Assembly: GCA_021234155.1 (NCBI GenBank)
Contig: JAJEKV010000002.1
Span: forward strand, 37,177,107-37,241,106
Source: Isoetes taiwanensis
Taxonomy: Eukaryota; Streptophyta; Lycopodiopsida; Isoetales; Isoetaceae
Length of the DNA stretch: 64,000 nucleotides
Direction: 5' to 3'
Below, piece by piece: positions 31,195 to 43,366 of the stretch (positions within the stretch are counted from its first letter, which is position 1; each line of letters begins with the position of its first letter). Below the pieces are notes generated by a model. That model worked only from the letters and a program-made list of their open reading frames with translations. It did no database searches and was not told where the DNA came from. Made by a program: the position numbers and the translations under genes.

Positions 31195-33600
31195 GTAAGA
31201 GCAAAGGGGACTGCATGGGATGCTCTGAGGCAAAGGGACGGCAGAAGAACCTGGCCTTGCCGCCCTTGCCTTGTCTCGACGGAGGCGTTTCCCAAACCCT
31301 ATGTTTTGTTCTCTCATGAGAAAAGGGCTTTCGTTATAAGCCGTTGGATTTTTTGAATTAAAAGAGGGCTTTCTTTATAAGCCCTCTGATCTTAACCATT
31401 GAAACAAAAATTGCACAAATTGCATGCAAAAACTTGGTGCACTCTAGATGTACTGATTAGTATGCCTCGTGCAATACGCCCATGAAATCATATGAAAACC
31501 ATGCCAAAAAGTGTATAAAATCACAAAAAAAACCCCCTGTTATAATGCTACATATTCATATAGTATCCTGATGCATTTCAACCTAAATTTCGTGGTGATT
31601 GAAAACTATAGTTGTGAATAGATGCAAGTAAATGGAACATTTGATAAATTGTGAAATTGTTTTGTCTGATTTCTATTGCCAGGCCTCAGCATCAGGCACC
31701 GCTCTACTGCGGCTTACTATTTCTGATAGGTAAGCTCTTAACGATTAACTTTTTCATCTTTTTCTATGAACACATGAATGGTGCATTGGGCTTGAATGGT
31801 GCGTTGGGCTTGAATGCTTGGAATGCAAACTATGATGCAAGATATTTGTTACATTACGATTGTTTTTTTTTTTTTTTTTTTTTTTTTCAGGCTTGCAGCT
31901 GCATGTTTAGCTTCTGGAATCGAAGCTAAGGGTAAATTCGTTGCAAAGGAGCTGGCGCCCATCTTCCGGGTTATTGTGTATTATTGATACAAAGAGAGTG
32001 AAAGAATAAAGTGCAAGCTTACTCCATTCTCCAGCTCCACTGTAACAATTTCTAGCATCTGGAACATGGTGCTGGCATGTATTTTCTTGAATCTTTTTGC
32101 TTTTGCTTGCAGGTTCAAAGACATGAGAATTCTTTCTAAAATTTATTTTTGCATGTTCTAATTGTATATAACCAATACCTTGAATGTGTATTCAGGAGCA
32201 TCTGGACATTCACATGCTGAAGGCTGTGGTTTGAACTGTTATGGAGTTAGCTTGCAAGGTCTACTTTGGTAAGTTTGATGATGTTTATACGTGTTAGAGG
32301 AGCTCTCACCCCTGTGCAAGCAAGGTGAGGTCTTTAATAGAATGCTTTCAGTTGGACTTAATTTTTGCTTTGCCCATTTACTTATTGTTGGTCGTTTTTT
32401 AGTTTTGGCAGGGTTGCATTAAGAGGCATCATTCACCAATCATTGTTGGCATTGAACTAGCAACAATCACGTCTTTGAGAACAAGGTCAAGATGCCTGTA
32501 AGCATTTATTTTCATATGTTGTATTTGAAGTGGAGTAAAAGTTGAAATTAGGGCTCAGAATGGAGAATTTGAGTGGGCATGATTTATTGCTTCGAAAGCA
32601 AACGGGTTTGGTACAAATCCTGTTTGTCATAGCTCAGCTGAATAGAGTTGATGATACTGGTGTATAAAAAAGTGATTCCAAAAACAATTCACGAAGTTAC
32701 AGGATTACAAAACCTCTCTGTTTTACAAGATTGACCAGGTTCTCTGCTCCCCCCTTTTTTTTTGATGTTTCAAGTGATGATTTGAACTTGATACGAAATT
32801 ATATGTTGTTTCCACAGAAGCAAGAGCAATGCATAATCTTGGGCAGGCTGGTCTCAGATTCTGGAGCTCAAGTATAAATATTGTCAAGGATCCAAGATGG
32901 TAAAGAGGGAAGGAAGCATGGGGATGGGGAAGAGGGCAAGAAAGGTCTGCAAGAAGAGGATTCCACAGAGGAGTCTTTCGCTCAAGGTTTCTGCCTGCTG
33001 CAACCATATGATAGTCTATGATGTGGATAGCTGGCTGCGCATAGACCGCTACCATTTCGATGCAAAGGTATATTTCATCATGACTATATTTTAATGTTTT
33101 TCATACACTTTTTGCATCAAATCTCTTCATCCTTTCATCAAATCACTTTTTGCATGCATCTGATTTCACCCTCTTCACCTTAAACCATGCATTAATTAGT
33201 CATATGATGCTAGATTTTTATGTTGGGTTCAATGTGGATTTTCCAGAAACAAATAAATGCTGAGTTGTAAAATACATTAACTTAAAAATAATAGTGTCAC
33301 ATCTGACGCATGCCATGTCTATTTTAACTATATTAAAACCTTCAACGGGTAACTCAAGAAGATCTGGATGATACCTAAAATGTGCCATTCAAAAATTGTG
33401 TGAAGGGCAGCATGTCAGCTTTGTTATATATTTTTACAATCACGTTAATGGTGTACAACATGTGCTGATCATCATTTTCTCACAAATACCGTGAGGAACG
33501 CCTCAGGATTGGATGGGTAATTGCCATTTCTTTTTTGTTTTCGTGGGTGTCAAATCACGTTTCCTTTTCCTTTTTGTTTAATGTTGCTACTTGCATTTAT
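31195..33600. other. stretch with splice-like signals, no resolved gene
   Basis: A poly(T)25 run at 31863-31887 is directly followed by 'cag' and a short open segment ('LAAACLASGIEAKGKFVAKE' in one frame), which looks like an intron 3' end. 'gataggtaagc' near 31730 looks like a donor. Repeated 'gggctttcttt/gttataagcc' words lie at 31325-31370. I cannot assemble exons into a known protein. Confidence 0.35.
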
Positions 33601-33713
33601 CCAGGTTTGGAACCTAATTGTGGGACATTTGTTTTTACACATACAGCAGTGCATGGAGGAAAAATTGTTCTATTGAACTTGAATCGAGCTCTGACTAACT
33701 TATTTACTATCAG

Positions 33714-34700
33714 GTCGAGGATGTCGCCACTCAAGAACTCACTGTTCAGATCTATGATGAAGAAGTGGTCCAGGCTGCTCAACTCTTGGGTGGCGCACGG
33801 TTCCCTCTAAAGGATTTGGAACCTAGGGTCTTAAAAGAAGTTCAATTGGCATTGGTGAAGGATTTGGAAAATGATCGAGAACATAAGGATAGGGGTTTGG
33901 TGTGTTCCTTGGCTTACTCTTCTCAGAAGTTTGTCTGCGACAAACTCTTATGCTAATTGCATTTCTAACATGTAGGTGCGTCTAGAACTTTTGTACAATC
34001 CATTTGGTCAAGTGCGCAAAGTTGCCAGAATGGCAGCAAAGGGAAGAGTTGTACTCACACCACTAGAAACAGTTCTCCAAGAAAGTATCCAGGAGCAAGC
34101 AGAGTCATCACCTGAGGTTATGATGCCATCTCCAAGAACAGAGTCTATATCAGATTATTCTCCCTCCATATTTTCACCTACAGACTCAAAACAAGAAGAT
34201 TTTGTTCGTGGCATTCTTTCAGTAACAATTGAACGGGCAGAAGACCTTATTCCCGCAGATTATAATGGGAAGTCAGATCCTTACGTAGTTCTCAATATGA
34301 AAAAGAGCGACCAAAAGCAGAAAACTAAGGTGTGTGATACAGACTTCTAATATGGCAATGTCAGTGCTCAATTGACATTTTGCATATGGTGACAGATAAT
34401 ATACAAAACTCTAAATCCGGAGTGGAACCAAACATTTGATTTCGTGGTGGAGGACGCCATCCACGACCTGCTAATTCTCAAAGTCTGGGACCATGATACT
34501 TTCCGTAATGTAAAGTTCTATATTTAGTCTTCAGATTTCTGCCTATATCAAATTTATTTGCCTCTAAAAAGCATTGTATATTGCAGGACTACATGGGAAG
34601 ATGTGTTGTGACCTTGTGACTTGGAATGCAAACTGGATGGTGTTGAATCTGGAAAAGTGTACTTCACCTCCGGTGGAATCCTCAGCCCATCAGTGAACAC
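33714..34700 (+). pseudogene. plant synaptotagmin (SYT4/5-type) 3' half, C2 domains, broken C-terminus
   Basis: Plant SYT4/5-like proteins tether membranes and bind lipid and Ca2+ through two C2 domains. Exon 33714-33899 (after 'ctatcag', before 'gtgtgtt') encodes the end of C2A: 'EVVQAAQLLGGARFPLKDLE'. Exon 33976-34329 encodes 'VRLELLYNPFG', a linker and the start of C2B: 'LIPADYNGKSDPYVVLNMKK'. Exon 34396-34509 gives 'TLNPEWNQTFDFVVEDAIHD'. Exon from 34587 starts 'DYMGRCVVTL', then hits TGA at 34617; the expected remaining C2B strands are seen only as shifted traces ('LDGVESGKV', 'LHLRWNPQPISEH'). Three exons join in phase with AG/GT sites, so this was a spliced gene. The SMP domain and most of C2A are not found upstream. 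Likely a truncated genomic duplicate. Confidence 0.85.
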
Positions 34701-36600
34701 CTCACTATGCTAAATGCTTGATATTTCCATACCCCACCACAAATCCTCCATTGTATACTAATTTATGCATAAACCTATCTTCATCAGCCAGACACACTTC
34801 TTGAGCCACTGTATAACATAATTCATAGAGGACAAGCAATATATATTTTTCTTCTCAGGTTTTTTTTGTTATTGGGCCTTCTTCTCACAGCAGTATAGCA
34901 TCATTGATGAAACTTTTCCTCAGCTTTTTCCTGACCTCTCCTTGTTCATACTGATGTCTCTCATCTAATTGATACGTGGAGGACATCTTTCAATACAACT
35001 TCCTTTCTTGACCTGGTTGCTCTGTTAGTTTTACTTGAGCTATTAGTGAAGGACCTCTTTGGAGAATGCATATATTTCATCCTGATTTGTTGGCCAATAA
35101 AATATGTCTTCTTGCATGCCACAAAAACTGAGCCGCTTCCATCATTATGTGGGATCATTTTTATTTCGAGTACTGCCCTGAATCGTGGAGATGATGCTCA
35201 GCCGTATCAAATTAGGGGAGATGAATAAGAAAACAGAACAAGTACTAGGTGCCTATAATAATGTGCAATCAGACATAGCTATGCAATCTAAAAGCTATCT
35301 ATAACCGAAATGCCTGCCTTTGCAATGCAAATTTCACCCTGCTGGATGAGGTTTTTTCCTCTTTTGTTGTTAATTAATGTTGATATATCAGTGAAGGATG
35401 GCCCCATATTTCCAATATGATTTTGCATTGCGGCCTGCAATGCGTTGATAAAGACGTAAGGTGTTTGTTATTTCCAAGAGGCAATTGATACAGCAGCAAA
35501 AGTAGGTTCTTTGGTTTTAAATGTTGGATTTGTTTTTTATCTTTGTATAGAAGAAGATATAGGGTTGATGGGATGATTTTTTAAGGTTGTTTGCTCAGGA
35601 ATACTATTGCGTTGCCCATTGCTTTTGCAGATCTGTTTCTTTCTCCTGAATTTTCTACTTAATTGTTCTTTGTATCTTTTGTTTTCTTTATCCTGCATTT
35701 ATGTTTTACTACAGGAAAATACAAGATTTTCTAAAAGCGCTTTATTTTGCTCAATACGTCAGAGAAGTGACATTGTAGCAGTAAATAGTGCAAGTGCAGA
35801 GAAGGGTGAAAAAGCATGATATCAAACTCTCCATTTCCTTACAAAAACCAACCTGTCATGCACATAATTTGTCTATCGGTGCCCAATGGATTGAATGTTT
35901 AGTAAATTACCCGATGGTACCTTCGGTAGTTGTTAAATAAGAAAATAACCTAGATTTTCCACCTAAGATGCGGACTTCATTTCTTGAGAATTTTTAATGG
36001 AGAATGCATGGAAGAACAACTAATCGTGCAACTTGAAGCCGCAAGTAGTTTTATTAGAATCATTAGGCATTTTCTTGGTACATCTCTCAATATTGTTTTA
36101 CCTCCACTTTCAGATTGTGAGAAGATGATATGACTTTATTTTAAGTCCCCGCAATATCACATCTCCATCCAAGTTGTGATTACTTTATCTTTTGACTAAT
36201 TCCTAGCTAAGTTATTGGTTGGTTTAACTTCCAATGCCTCTTATCGTGAGAATTTGAGAGGCCTCTTGGTGGTATCTGAAGTTTGAAAGCATATTGTTAT
36301 TATAGGTCCAAAATATTTAAATTAACTCTTCCTGTACTTAGGACTTAAGAGGCAAAATATGTTACTCAAAAGGCTCTACAACGAAAGGTTCAATACAAGT
36401 TTCTACAACAATTTCGCATAAGGTAGTAGAATAACTAAATAAACATTACAGGTGACGCTCCTTTACACTACAGACACAAGTACATTTTCACACTTGGCAT
36501 TGCATTACGTTTATGAACACAAACACATTTAAAATTTTATTTCGCACGTCTACAATTAATGCCGGCCACACGTTTCTAGTGTATAAATTATGAGTCATTG
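34701..36600. other. gene-free stretch
   Basis: T-rich; probably old 3' flank of the synaptotagmin copy followed by unclassified DNA. No ORF with a family signature and no repeat of known class that I can define. Confidence 0.4.
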
Positions 36601-38990
36601 CTCATTTTTTGCGGAGTCGTCTGGTTCTTTTCTTGGGTCAATTTGCATTTAGCTTTGTATAATTGTCATGGTTGTATGCTTCCTTGGATGGCCTATCTAT
36701 CTTCTTGTCGCCTATCTTATTTCTTCCTTCATTTAAAATTGACTAGTCCTTCTAGTTTTGGGTGGTGATTGGCGTGTTTGATTTAATATGTTCGTCCTAG
36801 TGATAGTTTCTCCCTTTGATGATCTATTTTATGTTCTTTTGCTCTCTCTTTCGGATTTGAAGGTTTGAAATCCCGTCTTGTTTTGTAGGTTACATAGTGG
36901 GTAAAAGTAGAGTTGTTAGATGGTGGTTTTGTCAGGTTCCCTTGGCCATAGTTCAACAAGGGACTAACTACTTTATATCTTGCTTTTACGCCAAGTCAGT
37001 TTTGCATTTAGTTGCTTCATTGCGTTTTTAGCAGTTCCTCACCATATCCTGTATTTAATCAACACATGCCAGTTGCCCCCTTTTTGTTGACATTTTTGGC
37101 ACTTGCCTAAGGACTTAAGCACAAGTTGTCGGGCGAGTCAGGTATTTCCAGTGTCTTGTATATAACCTTCTCCATTTAGATATTTTGGCATTTTTCTGCC
37201 ATGAACTTTTTCTTAGCTGCATTCGTCATGAGTTCCTTAGCTGCATTCGTCACGAGTTGGTGATTCATGTTAGTTCATGCCATGTTGCTTTTGGTTGTTC
37301 TCGACGCTTTTAAATCTCGTAGACATGGTTGTGGTCCATAACGTCTCTATTTTCTACCACAATTAGTCCTTTTAGTGCACTTTGCTTGCATAGTTAGATG
37401 TGGTTCTTTTTTGCTTGGGATCTCAGGTTCCCCCGTCGTTGGTCTAGTGGTACCATTTGTGGTGGTCGCTTACATTTGTCGTTTTGCAGGAGTTTTACAT
37501 TGGGTTGCATTCTTGCTACATTGGTGCTTGTGACATTTAGTTGCGAATCTTTTGTTGGATTTCTTTATGTGGCTAGTTCCTTGTAATTGTGATGACCACC
37601 TAGCCATGTGCCCCTTCAATTCTTTTGGTTCATTGGCTTCTTTCCACTGCCTTTATTCGTTCCTTTTACTACATGGCGTCCATTATTCCCTTTTGTCGAC
37701 TTTTGTTCCATTTGTCTCGTTGAGCTCTTATGGTATCCCTTGAGCCCTAGCTCTTGCAGTCCGGGTTGTGCTTGAGTTGCTTCCATACGTCGTTACACTG
37801 CTCTGCTTGTCCGAGTTGTCCCGAGTGTCTGATTGCTCTTAGCATTCTTATATCATGATTTCTCAGCGATAGTTTGTTCACTTGCACATGCATGATTTGT
37901 TCCTCTCATTCGTGCCTTTCCCGTGGTCTTTTCAGTTGTAGTTTGTTCGATTGCCCAATTTATTTCCCTCGCCTTTCCATTTCGAAGTGGTTTTCTAGTG
38001 CCTCTTTTCTTTATCCCATTTCTCCATCCATTTCATTTGCTTTGCTTTCCCTTTTTGCTCTAAGATTCTTGAGCTTTATTTCTAGGTGTATGTATAGGTT
38101 GGTAGTGCATGATGGTTTCTCATATGTTCTCAATTGTTCTTTTGGATGCCCTTATGAGGGCCATACTCTCTCTTTTATCATTGATTCTTCGTTTCTCATG
38201 AATGCCTTCGAGGGCTTTATTTGCATTTGTGGCCTTAGCTCTTTTGTCCCAATTTGCTCTGTTCCTCCATTTCTAATCTCTTATTCCATCCATTTCATTA
38301 TAATCTCCCATTCCTCTCTTTTTTCATCTTGCATTTTTGTCCCTTTCCTCTTTATTTGATAATTTTATCTCTTGAAATGTCTTTGCCCTCGTCAACCAAA
38401 TTTGCAAGTTGGTCACCGAGTTGTTCTCTTAACTCTGCTTCTTCCGACGGTGTTATCTATCACCCTTTAAGTTCCTGGAATTCTTTGTTCCGATATGGGT
38501 TCTTTGGTCCAGTCCTCTAGATTGTTCTTGAGTCTCAAGGTCCCTATCGTTGTTTCTACGTTTGAAAATTCGCTTGGATCTGTTATGCATGCGGGTAGAC
38601 ATTCATGAATTTTAGTCCTTGATATTTCTTGTTATTGTTTCTACGTTTGAAAATTCGCTTGGATCTGTTATGCATGTGGGTACACATTCATGAATTTTAG
38701 TCCTTGATATTTATTGTTATTGCTCTATTTATTCTTTTACTCCATATATGTTCTCATATATTCTTAGTGGTTCTCATGGATGCCCTTATGAGGGCCTATA
38801 CTCGCTCTTGTCATAGATTCTTAGTGTCTCGTTAGTGCCTTTGAGGGCCTTTGGTTATTTCCATTTTGTATCCTTGGCCACTTTGTCTCGTTTTGCTTTG
38901 TTTCTCTATGCTCGTTCCCTTTTTCTATCCATTTCATTCTAGTCTTCTGTTTGTCTTTTTCACCCTATGTTTATTCCCTTTCTCTCATCT
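36600..38990. repeat. orfless pyrimidine-rich repeat block with internal duplications
   Basis: The plus strand is T/C-rich and stop-poor. ORFs such as 37874-38359 encode Ser/Phe/Leu-rich strings only. An 85-bp direct duplication lies at 38548-38632 and 38633-38717 ('tgtttctacgtttgaaaatt'). 'ggatgcccttatgagggcc' recurs at 38146 and 38776 with similar sequence after each. The texture mirrors 20241-23045 on the other strand. Confidence 0.55.
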
Positions 38991-38997
38991 TTGCCCT

Positions 38998-41723
38998 GCT
39001 AAAATGAAATGAAATGAAATGTATTATGTCTGTGGAGGCCTCTCAGGCCTATAGACAAGAATTTACTTATCTTGATAAAACAGTTGATGAGTTTCAGTTT
39101 CCTCATCTAACTCCTCACCCTCGCTCTCTTCTTCACTATCATCTAATAAAGTGTTTACAATATGTACATTGTTCTCCCTGTATGTCAACACATCAATAAT
39201 GAAAGAGCCTATTTTATCACCTGGAAGTGAGAAAAATGTTGTGAGATCATTTGCTTCAATTTCAAAACGGTCTCGCATCAATTTGTATGCGGGGCATCTC
39301 AACAGCACATGTTCTTCATCTTCTACTTCACCACTTCCACAAACTTTACACTCCCTCATTTCTCTGGGAATGGTCCTACCCCATCGTCCCACTTCAATAC
39401 CAAGGCGGTGTGAACTCAGACGTATCCTGCTAATCATGTGTCTTTTCTTTACTGATATATCTTCATGCAGATGTGCTGCAACCTCCAGCTCAGGATTCAT
39501 GTTTTATTTATATAAAAGCATCTTAGTCATAGGACTCTGCCACATTTTTCTTTTGACCTTACCATATACCCATTGTCTAAGATCACCATCATACAACATC
39601 ACATCTTCCCAATTAATGTCTCACCTGTTTAGCCATATTTTTATGCTAAAGAACCACCCTTTCTGTTCACTTGCCTGCATGGCACGGTATGGCATCCTAT
39701 TAGTATCCATTCTTCTAACTTTCTTCAGATAACGAATGCATCTAAGTATTGCTTCTCCCTCAAGGGGAATTATTCCACACTCGGCTAGCATCATTTGGTA
39801 TAGAGTCTGGATCTTCACTCCCAATTCTAAACGCAAAAACTTCTTTAAGACCTATTCAATGTCCTCCCACAGTCATTTTGGCGAACCCGGCCCCCAGATC
39901 TCGCATCCATACAAGACTACACTTTGGACTAAAGATTGGAAGAGCCTAATCTTTAGTTGCCATGCCCACAGTGAAATTCGCCTGCACATGCTTTGCATCG
40001 CATATAGGGCCTTCAGCCCTCCTTCAATTCTCTGTACAATGCAGGTATTCCATCTATGGTTTCTACTTATCATCAATCCTAGATATTTGTATGCATCACA
40101 AGTATCTATGGCCCTATCTTTATATTTGAACTGGTGATCTTGTCGGAGTGCTCCCACTGTCATATTTTTCGTCTTTTCAGGGTTAACTTCCATACCTTTC
40201 GCTTCATAAAAGCTAGCCAGTGAATTCATATGCTGCTGCATGTGTTCTCGTGTCCGTGCAAAAATTACCACATCATCTGCATACATTAGCAACTGTATGA
40301 CATAGCCATTTATATCTGTACCTCCCATGACATCTGAGCCATTCCTCGCCATCAATGAATAGACCAAATAAGGTTGGAGACATGGGGCACCCTTGCTTCA
40401 CACCTATATTACTAGTTACATACTCTGAAATCTCCTGAGACATAGGTGTAGACAGCTGTACTAAGACCTGCTCATATAATACTTGGACCGCATCTTTTAG
40501 ATCTGTAGGTACTTGTAATTCTTCCATCCGTTCCCATAGCTTTTTCCTGGGCACCTTATCAAATGCCTTCTTAAAATCTACATATAGAACATAAACAAGT
40601 TTTTTGGTACCTTTAACAGAGTCCATGATGGTTTTCAATACCAGTAAGTGGTCTAGGGTGGACCTATTCAGTCTAAAACCAGCCTGCGCCTCAGCTCTTA
40701 CAGCTTTTGCCTCTGCCCATCTACTTATTTTCCTCTCTAAAATTGTGGCAAAAAGTTTAGAGAATAGGCTACTTACCATGAGTGTTCTGTAATTATTAAC
40801 ATCTGTCCTCGCGCCACCCTTGTGAATTGGGACAACTCTGTTTAATTGCCATTCTTTGGGAAAACCCTGAGTCAATGCAGCATTAATCATTTTCGCAACT
40901 ATGTTATGTATTGACTCGCCTGCCCACTTCAAATGTTCAGCACATAGTCCATGTACATCCTTGGCTTTTCCATTTGCGAGTTGCCTTATACCTTCAGCCA
41001 CTTCTTCTACTGTAATCACTAGCTTTGATTGCATTTTCGTTTCACTCGGAATCTCCTCATCATGATACAGTTTTTTAACTTGCTCCCATAATTCACTGGC
41101 AGTCAGGGGAATCTCTTGCTTACTAGTCCCTTTCAGCTTGCTCCAGAAAGCCTTTGGCTCCTCAAGATATTTATTGACTAGCATTGATTGCTGATTTCTT
41201 AGAAACCTCTTTTTTTTTTGCCTAACCAATTTTTGATATTCTTTTCTGCATTGAACTCGCTTCTCTCCCCTGCTGTTTCTAAACATCTTTTTTGCATTTC
41301 TACAATTGCTATCAAACCACGAGTTGCATTTCATACCTTTTTGTACACGCTGAGATGTGAAACATTTTATTGATGCAGTAACTAAGATTTTATGCCTTCT
41401 TGCGCTGATTTCATTTACTTTATCTGACCAATCCACTTCTCCAATCAGTGCCTCTACTACTTGCTCATAGCATTTTTCCTTTTTCGGATTTAGTCTCCCA
41501 CTTACGATGCTGCATGAAGTCTGTCTTGTGTTACATATAAAAATAGGTAATTTAATACCAAGAGGAACATGGTCTGACTCCAATTGCTCTTCCATAACCA
41601 CAAATTCTAAAATATGATCCAATGCTGCCCTTGAGGCTATCATATAGTCTACTACGCTCTTGGTTCTACACGTGCATTGAGATGTCAGCGGAAACTTACC
41701 AATGCCATTACAAATGATCATTG

Positions 41724-41725
<2 letters not shown>
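38998..41725 (-). mobile_element. LINE (non-LTR retrotransposon), 5' truncated, few lesions
   Basis: Minus-strand order: endonuclease C-terminus ('KSVVDYMIASRAALDHILEF', 'SDHVPL'), linker, RT with 'GKAKDVHGLCAEHLKWAGES', 'VVPIHKGGARTDVNNYRTLM', motif A 'LYVDFKKAFDKVPRKKLWER' and motif B 'GVKQGCPMSPTLFGLF' in a 523-codon frame (40273-41844). A frameshift near 40340 precedes motif C 'LLMYADDVVIF' (frame 39873-40367), then thumb (39621-39836) and a C-terminal Cys/His region 'CKVCGSGEVEDEEHVLLRC' (39063-39500). The 3' tail is (ATTTC)n, visible as GAAAT repeats at 39004-39021 on the plus strand. About three frameshifts. The 5' end is cut at the (GA)n tract at 41726. Same lineage as the 8830-11640 copy but much younger. 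Confidence 0.93.

Positions 41726-41803
<78 letters not shown>
41726..41803. repeat. (GA)n microsatellite
   Basis: About 78 bases of uninterrupted AG repeat. On the minus strand it fuses Ser-Leu repeats to the LINE endonuclease frame; that N-terminal extension is not a real part of the protein. Confidence 0.95.
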
Positions 41804-41805
<2 letters not shown>

Positions 41806-43336
41806 AACATTGCCGCTGCTAAATAAATGAAAAAGCTCTAGCAAAAAAACAAACTAACCTAAGAAAATAACATGAACACGAACCACATATCCAAAATGAA
41901 TAAGCGAAAGAAGGAAGGCGCCATCAAACTCAATCAACAAGATAAGATAAGATAAGATAAGATGGATTTTTACAAGCCCAAATTGAAACAAAAAAGCAAA
42001 CCATGAAAAATATAAACAACAAGAAAAGAAAACATATCAAACTAGACCTAGAGAAGACCACCACAAACAACAAACCAACATTTATAAAAACAGATATAAT
42101 CAAGCAAATAAGCTAAGGGGCCAAAGCCAAACATGGTTTTAGGGTAAAAAGAATCGACAAAGTCCATGGGCATGGCAAAGTGGAAAAAGGGGAAGAATAT
42201 ATTGATGGCTATAGTAAAAGAAAGCAGGAAAATCAAATGAAAATAGGCAACAAACATAAAATACATATGCCTGGGAATTAGAAATAAAGCATAATCATTA
42301 TCTTAGCACTTTCCAAAGTTGATATAGAACATCAAAACCAAACAGCCTACATCATGCAAATCACAAAAGATAAGTGAAGGGAAAAAGAACCTGGATCAGA
42401 AGAAAGCTGCATCCATCTGAAAATCAAGTCATAGTCAAATTGTATGGGAATCGCACTCCTTAAAATCTGCAAGAAAGAAAAATGAGAGCAAAACAACAAT
42501 GGTTAACCAATTCCATCAACTAATCAAGCATAGGGTATGGTCGCCCTCTGCCGTGACCCCACCTCGGAGCATGGGTGAGCGATTTATCGTCATGCTGCCA
42601 TGGGTATCCGCGTCTATGTACCGTCGTATTGTGGCCAGGTGTGAGAACCTGAGGAAAAAAGACAAAGGAACCAAAAAATCAAAAAGCAAGAAAAAAGACG
42701 ATTAGAAACTACTCCCCTACTATGCTCGCCAAAGCACTTTTGATCATATCACTTGTCCAGAGTATCGGATTCACGTAATTCTTGGATGATTGGAAAGCTT
42801 ATTCAGATAGCTTTCTGAAAATGTAAGGTTGAAGTAGATTGGATGTCAAAAAGGCGTAAAAAGGGCAGATCCACAATTTTAGCTAAATAGAGCTCGACAA
42901 AACACTTTTTCCCATATCTCCCTCCCAGAATATCAAAGTCAGGCGATTTTTGGAGAGATAGAAAGCTTATCTAGAAAGCTTTCCAAGGATGTAGAAATCA
43001 AACTTTTGGAATGGCTCTAAAAAATGCATATTAATGATTTCGGCAGAAAAAGCTTGGCAGGATGCTTTTTCACATATCTCCCTCCCAGAATGTCGGATTC
43101 AGGCGATTTTTAGATGATGAAAAGCTTATTGAATGAGCTTTCAAATCATATAAAATTTGATTATGGTTGGAGAAAAGAAGCTGTGAAAAGATTCGATTGA
43201 AAATTTCGGCCAGATTCAGGAGAAAAATACTTGAAGAAAAGCTTGAACAGATTTGATGCTCAAAAACAAGAATAAGGGAATAAAACAGAAAGGATATGAC
43301 TTGGAAAGCTAAGAATAAACTAAGAGTAAGCAAATA
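41804..43336. repeat. A-rich repeat block related to 23.0-24.3 kb, with ~165-bp tandem units
   Basis: 41803-41870 resembles 23785-23865 ('gctgctaaat..tgaaaaa', 'aacaaactaa'). (GATAA)n lies at 41938-41963. Three related units, starting about 42733, 42903 and 43061, contain 'catatctccctcccagaat', 'tcaggcgattttt' and 'aaagcttat..agctttc'. No coding region; the open frame 42499-42705 has no family signature. Confidence 0.6.
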
Positions 43337-43366
43337 AAGAAGTTGACACCAAGAATCAAAGATCCA
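43337..43366 (-). repeat. third copy of the leader word, fused to a transposase
   Basis: 30 bases ('gaagttgacaccaagaatca' and onward on the plus strand) identical to plus 20057-20086 in leader copy A. On the minus strand it reads 'gctggatctttgattcttgg..' directly after the transposase codons for 'RMWNA'. The hairpin and TATA part of the unit are absent here. Confidence 0.85.

Noticed and set aside
31863-31900. Poly(T) plus CAG as a certain intron 3' end
   Set aside because: A 25-T run is more likely an expanded homopolymer or retroinsertion tail, and no exon could be matched to a protein, so I kept it only as a hint.
37874-38359. 161-codon Ser/Phe-rich plus-strand ORF
   Set aside because: Same compositional artefact as in the 20-23 kb block, and it overlaps direct duplications.
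41726-41844. Ser-Leu N-terminal extension of the minus-strand LINE ORF2
   Set aside because: It is translation of the (GA)n microsatellite; real endonuclease sequence begins after it.
42499-42705. 68-codon plus-strand ORF with a Lys-rich tail as a small gene
   Set aside because: It lies in an A-rich repeat block, the Lys tail is poly-A derived, and there is no family signature.
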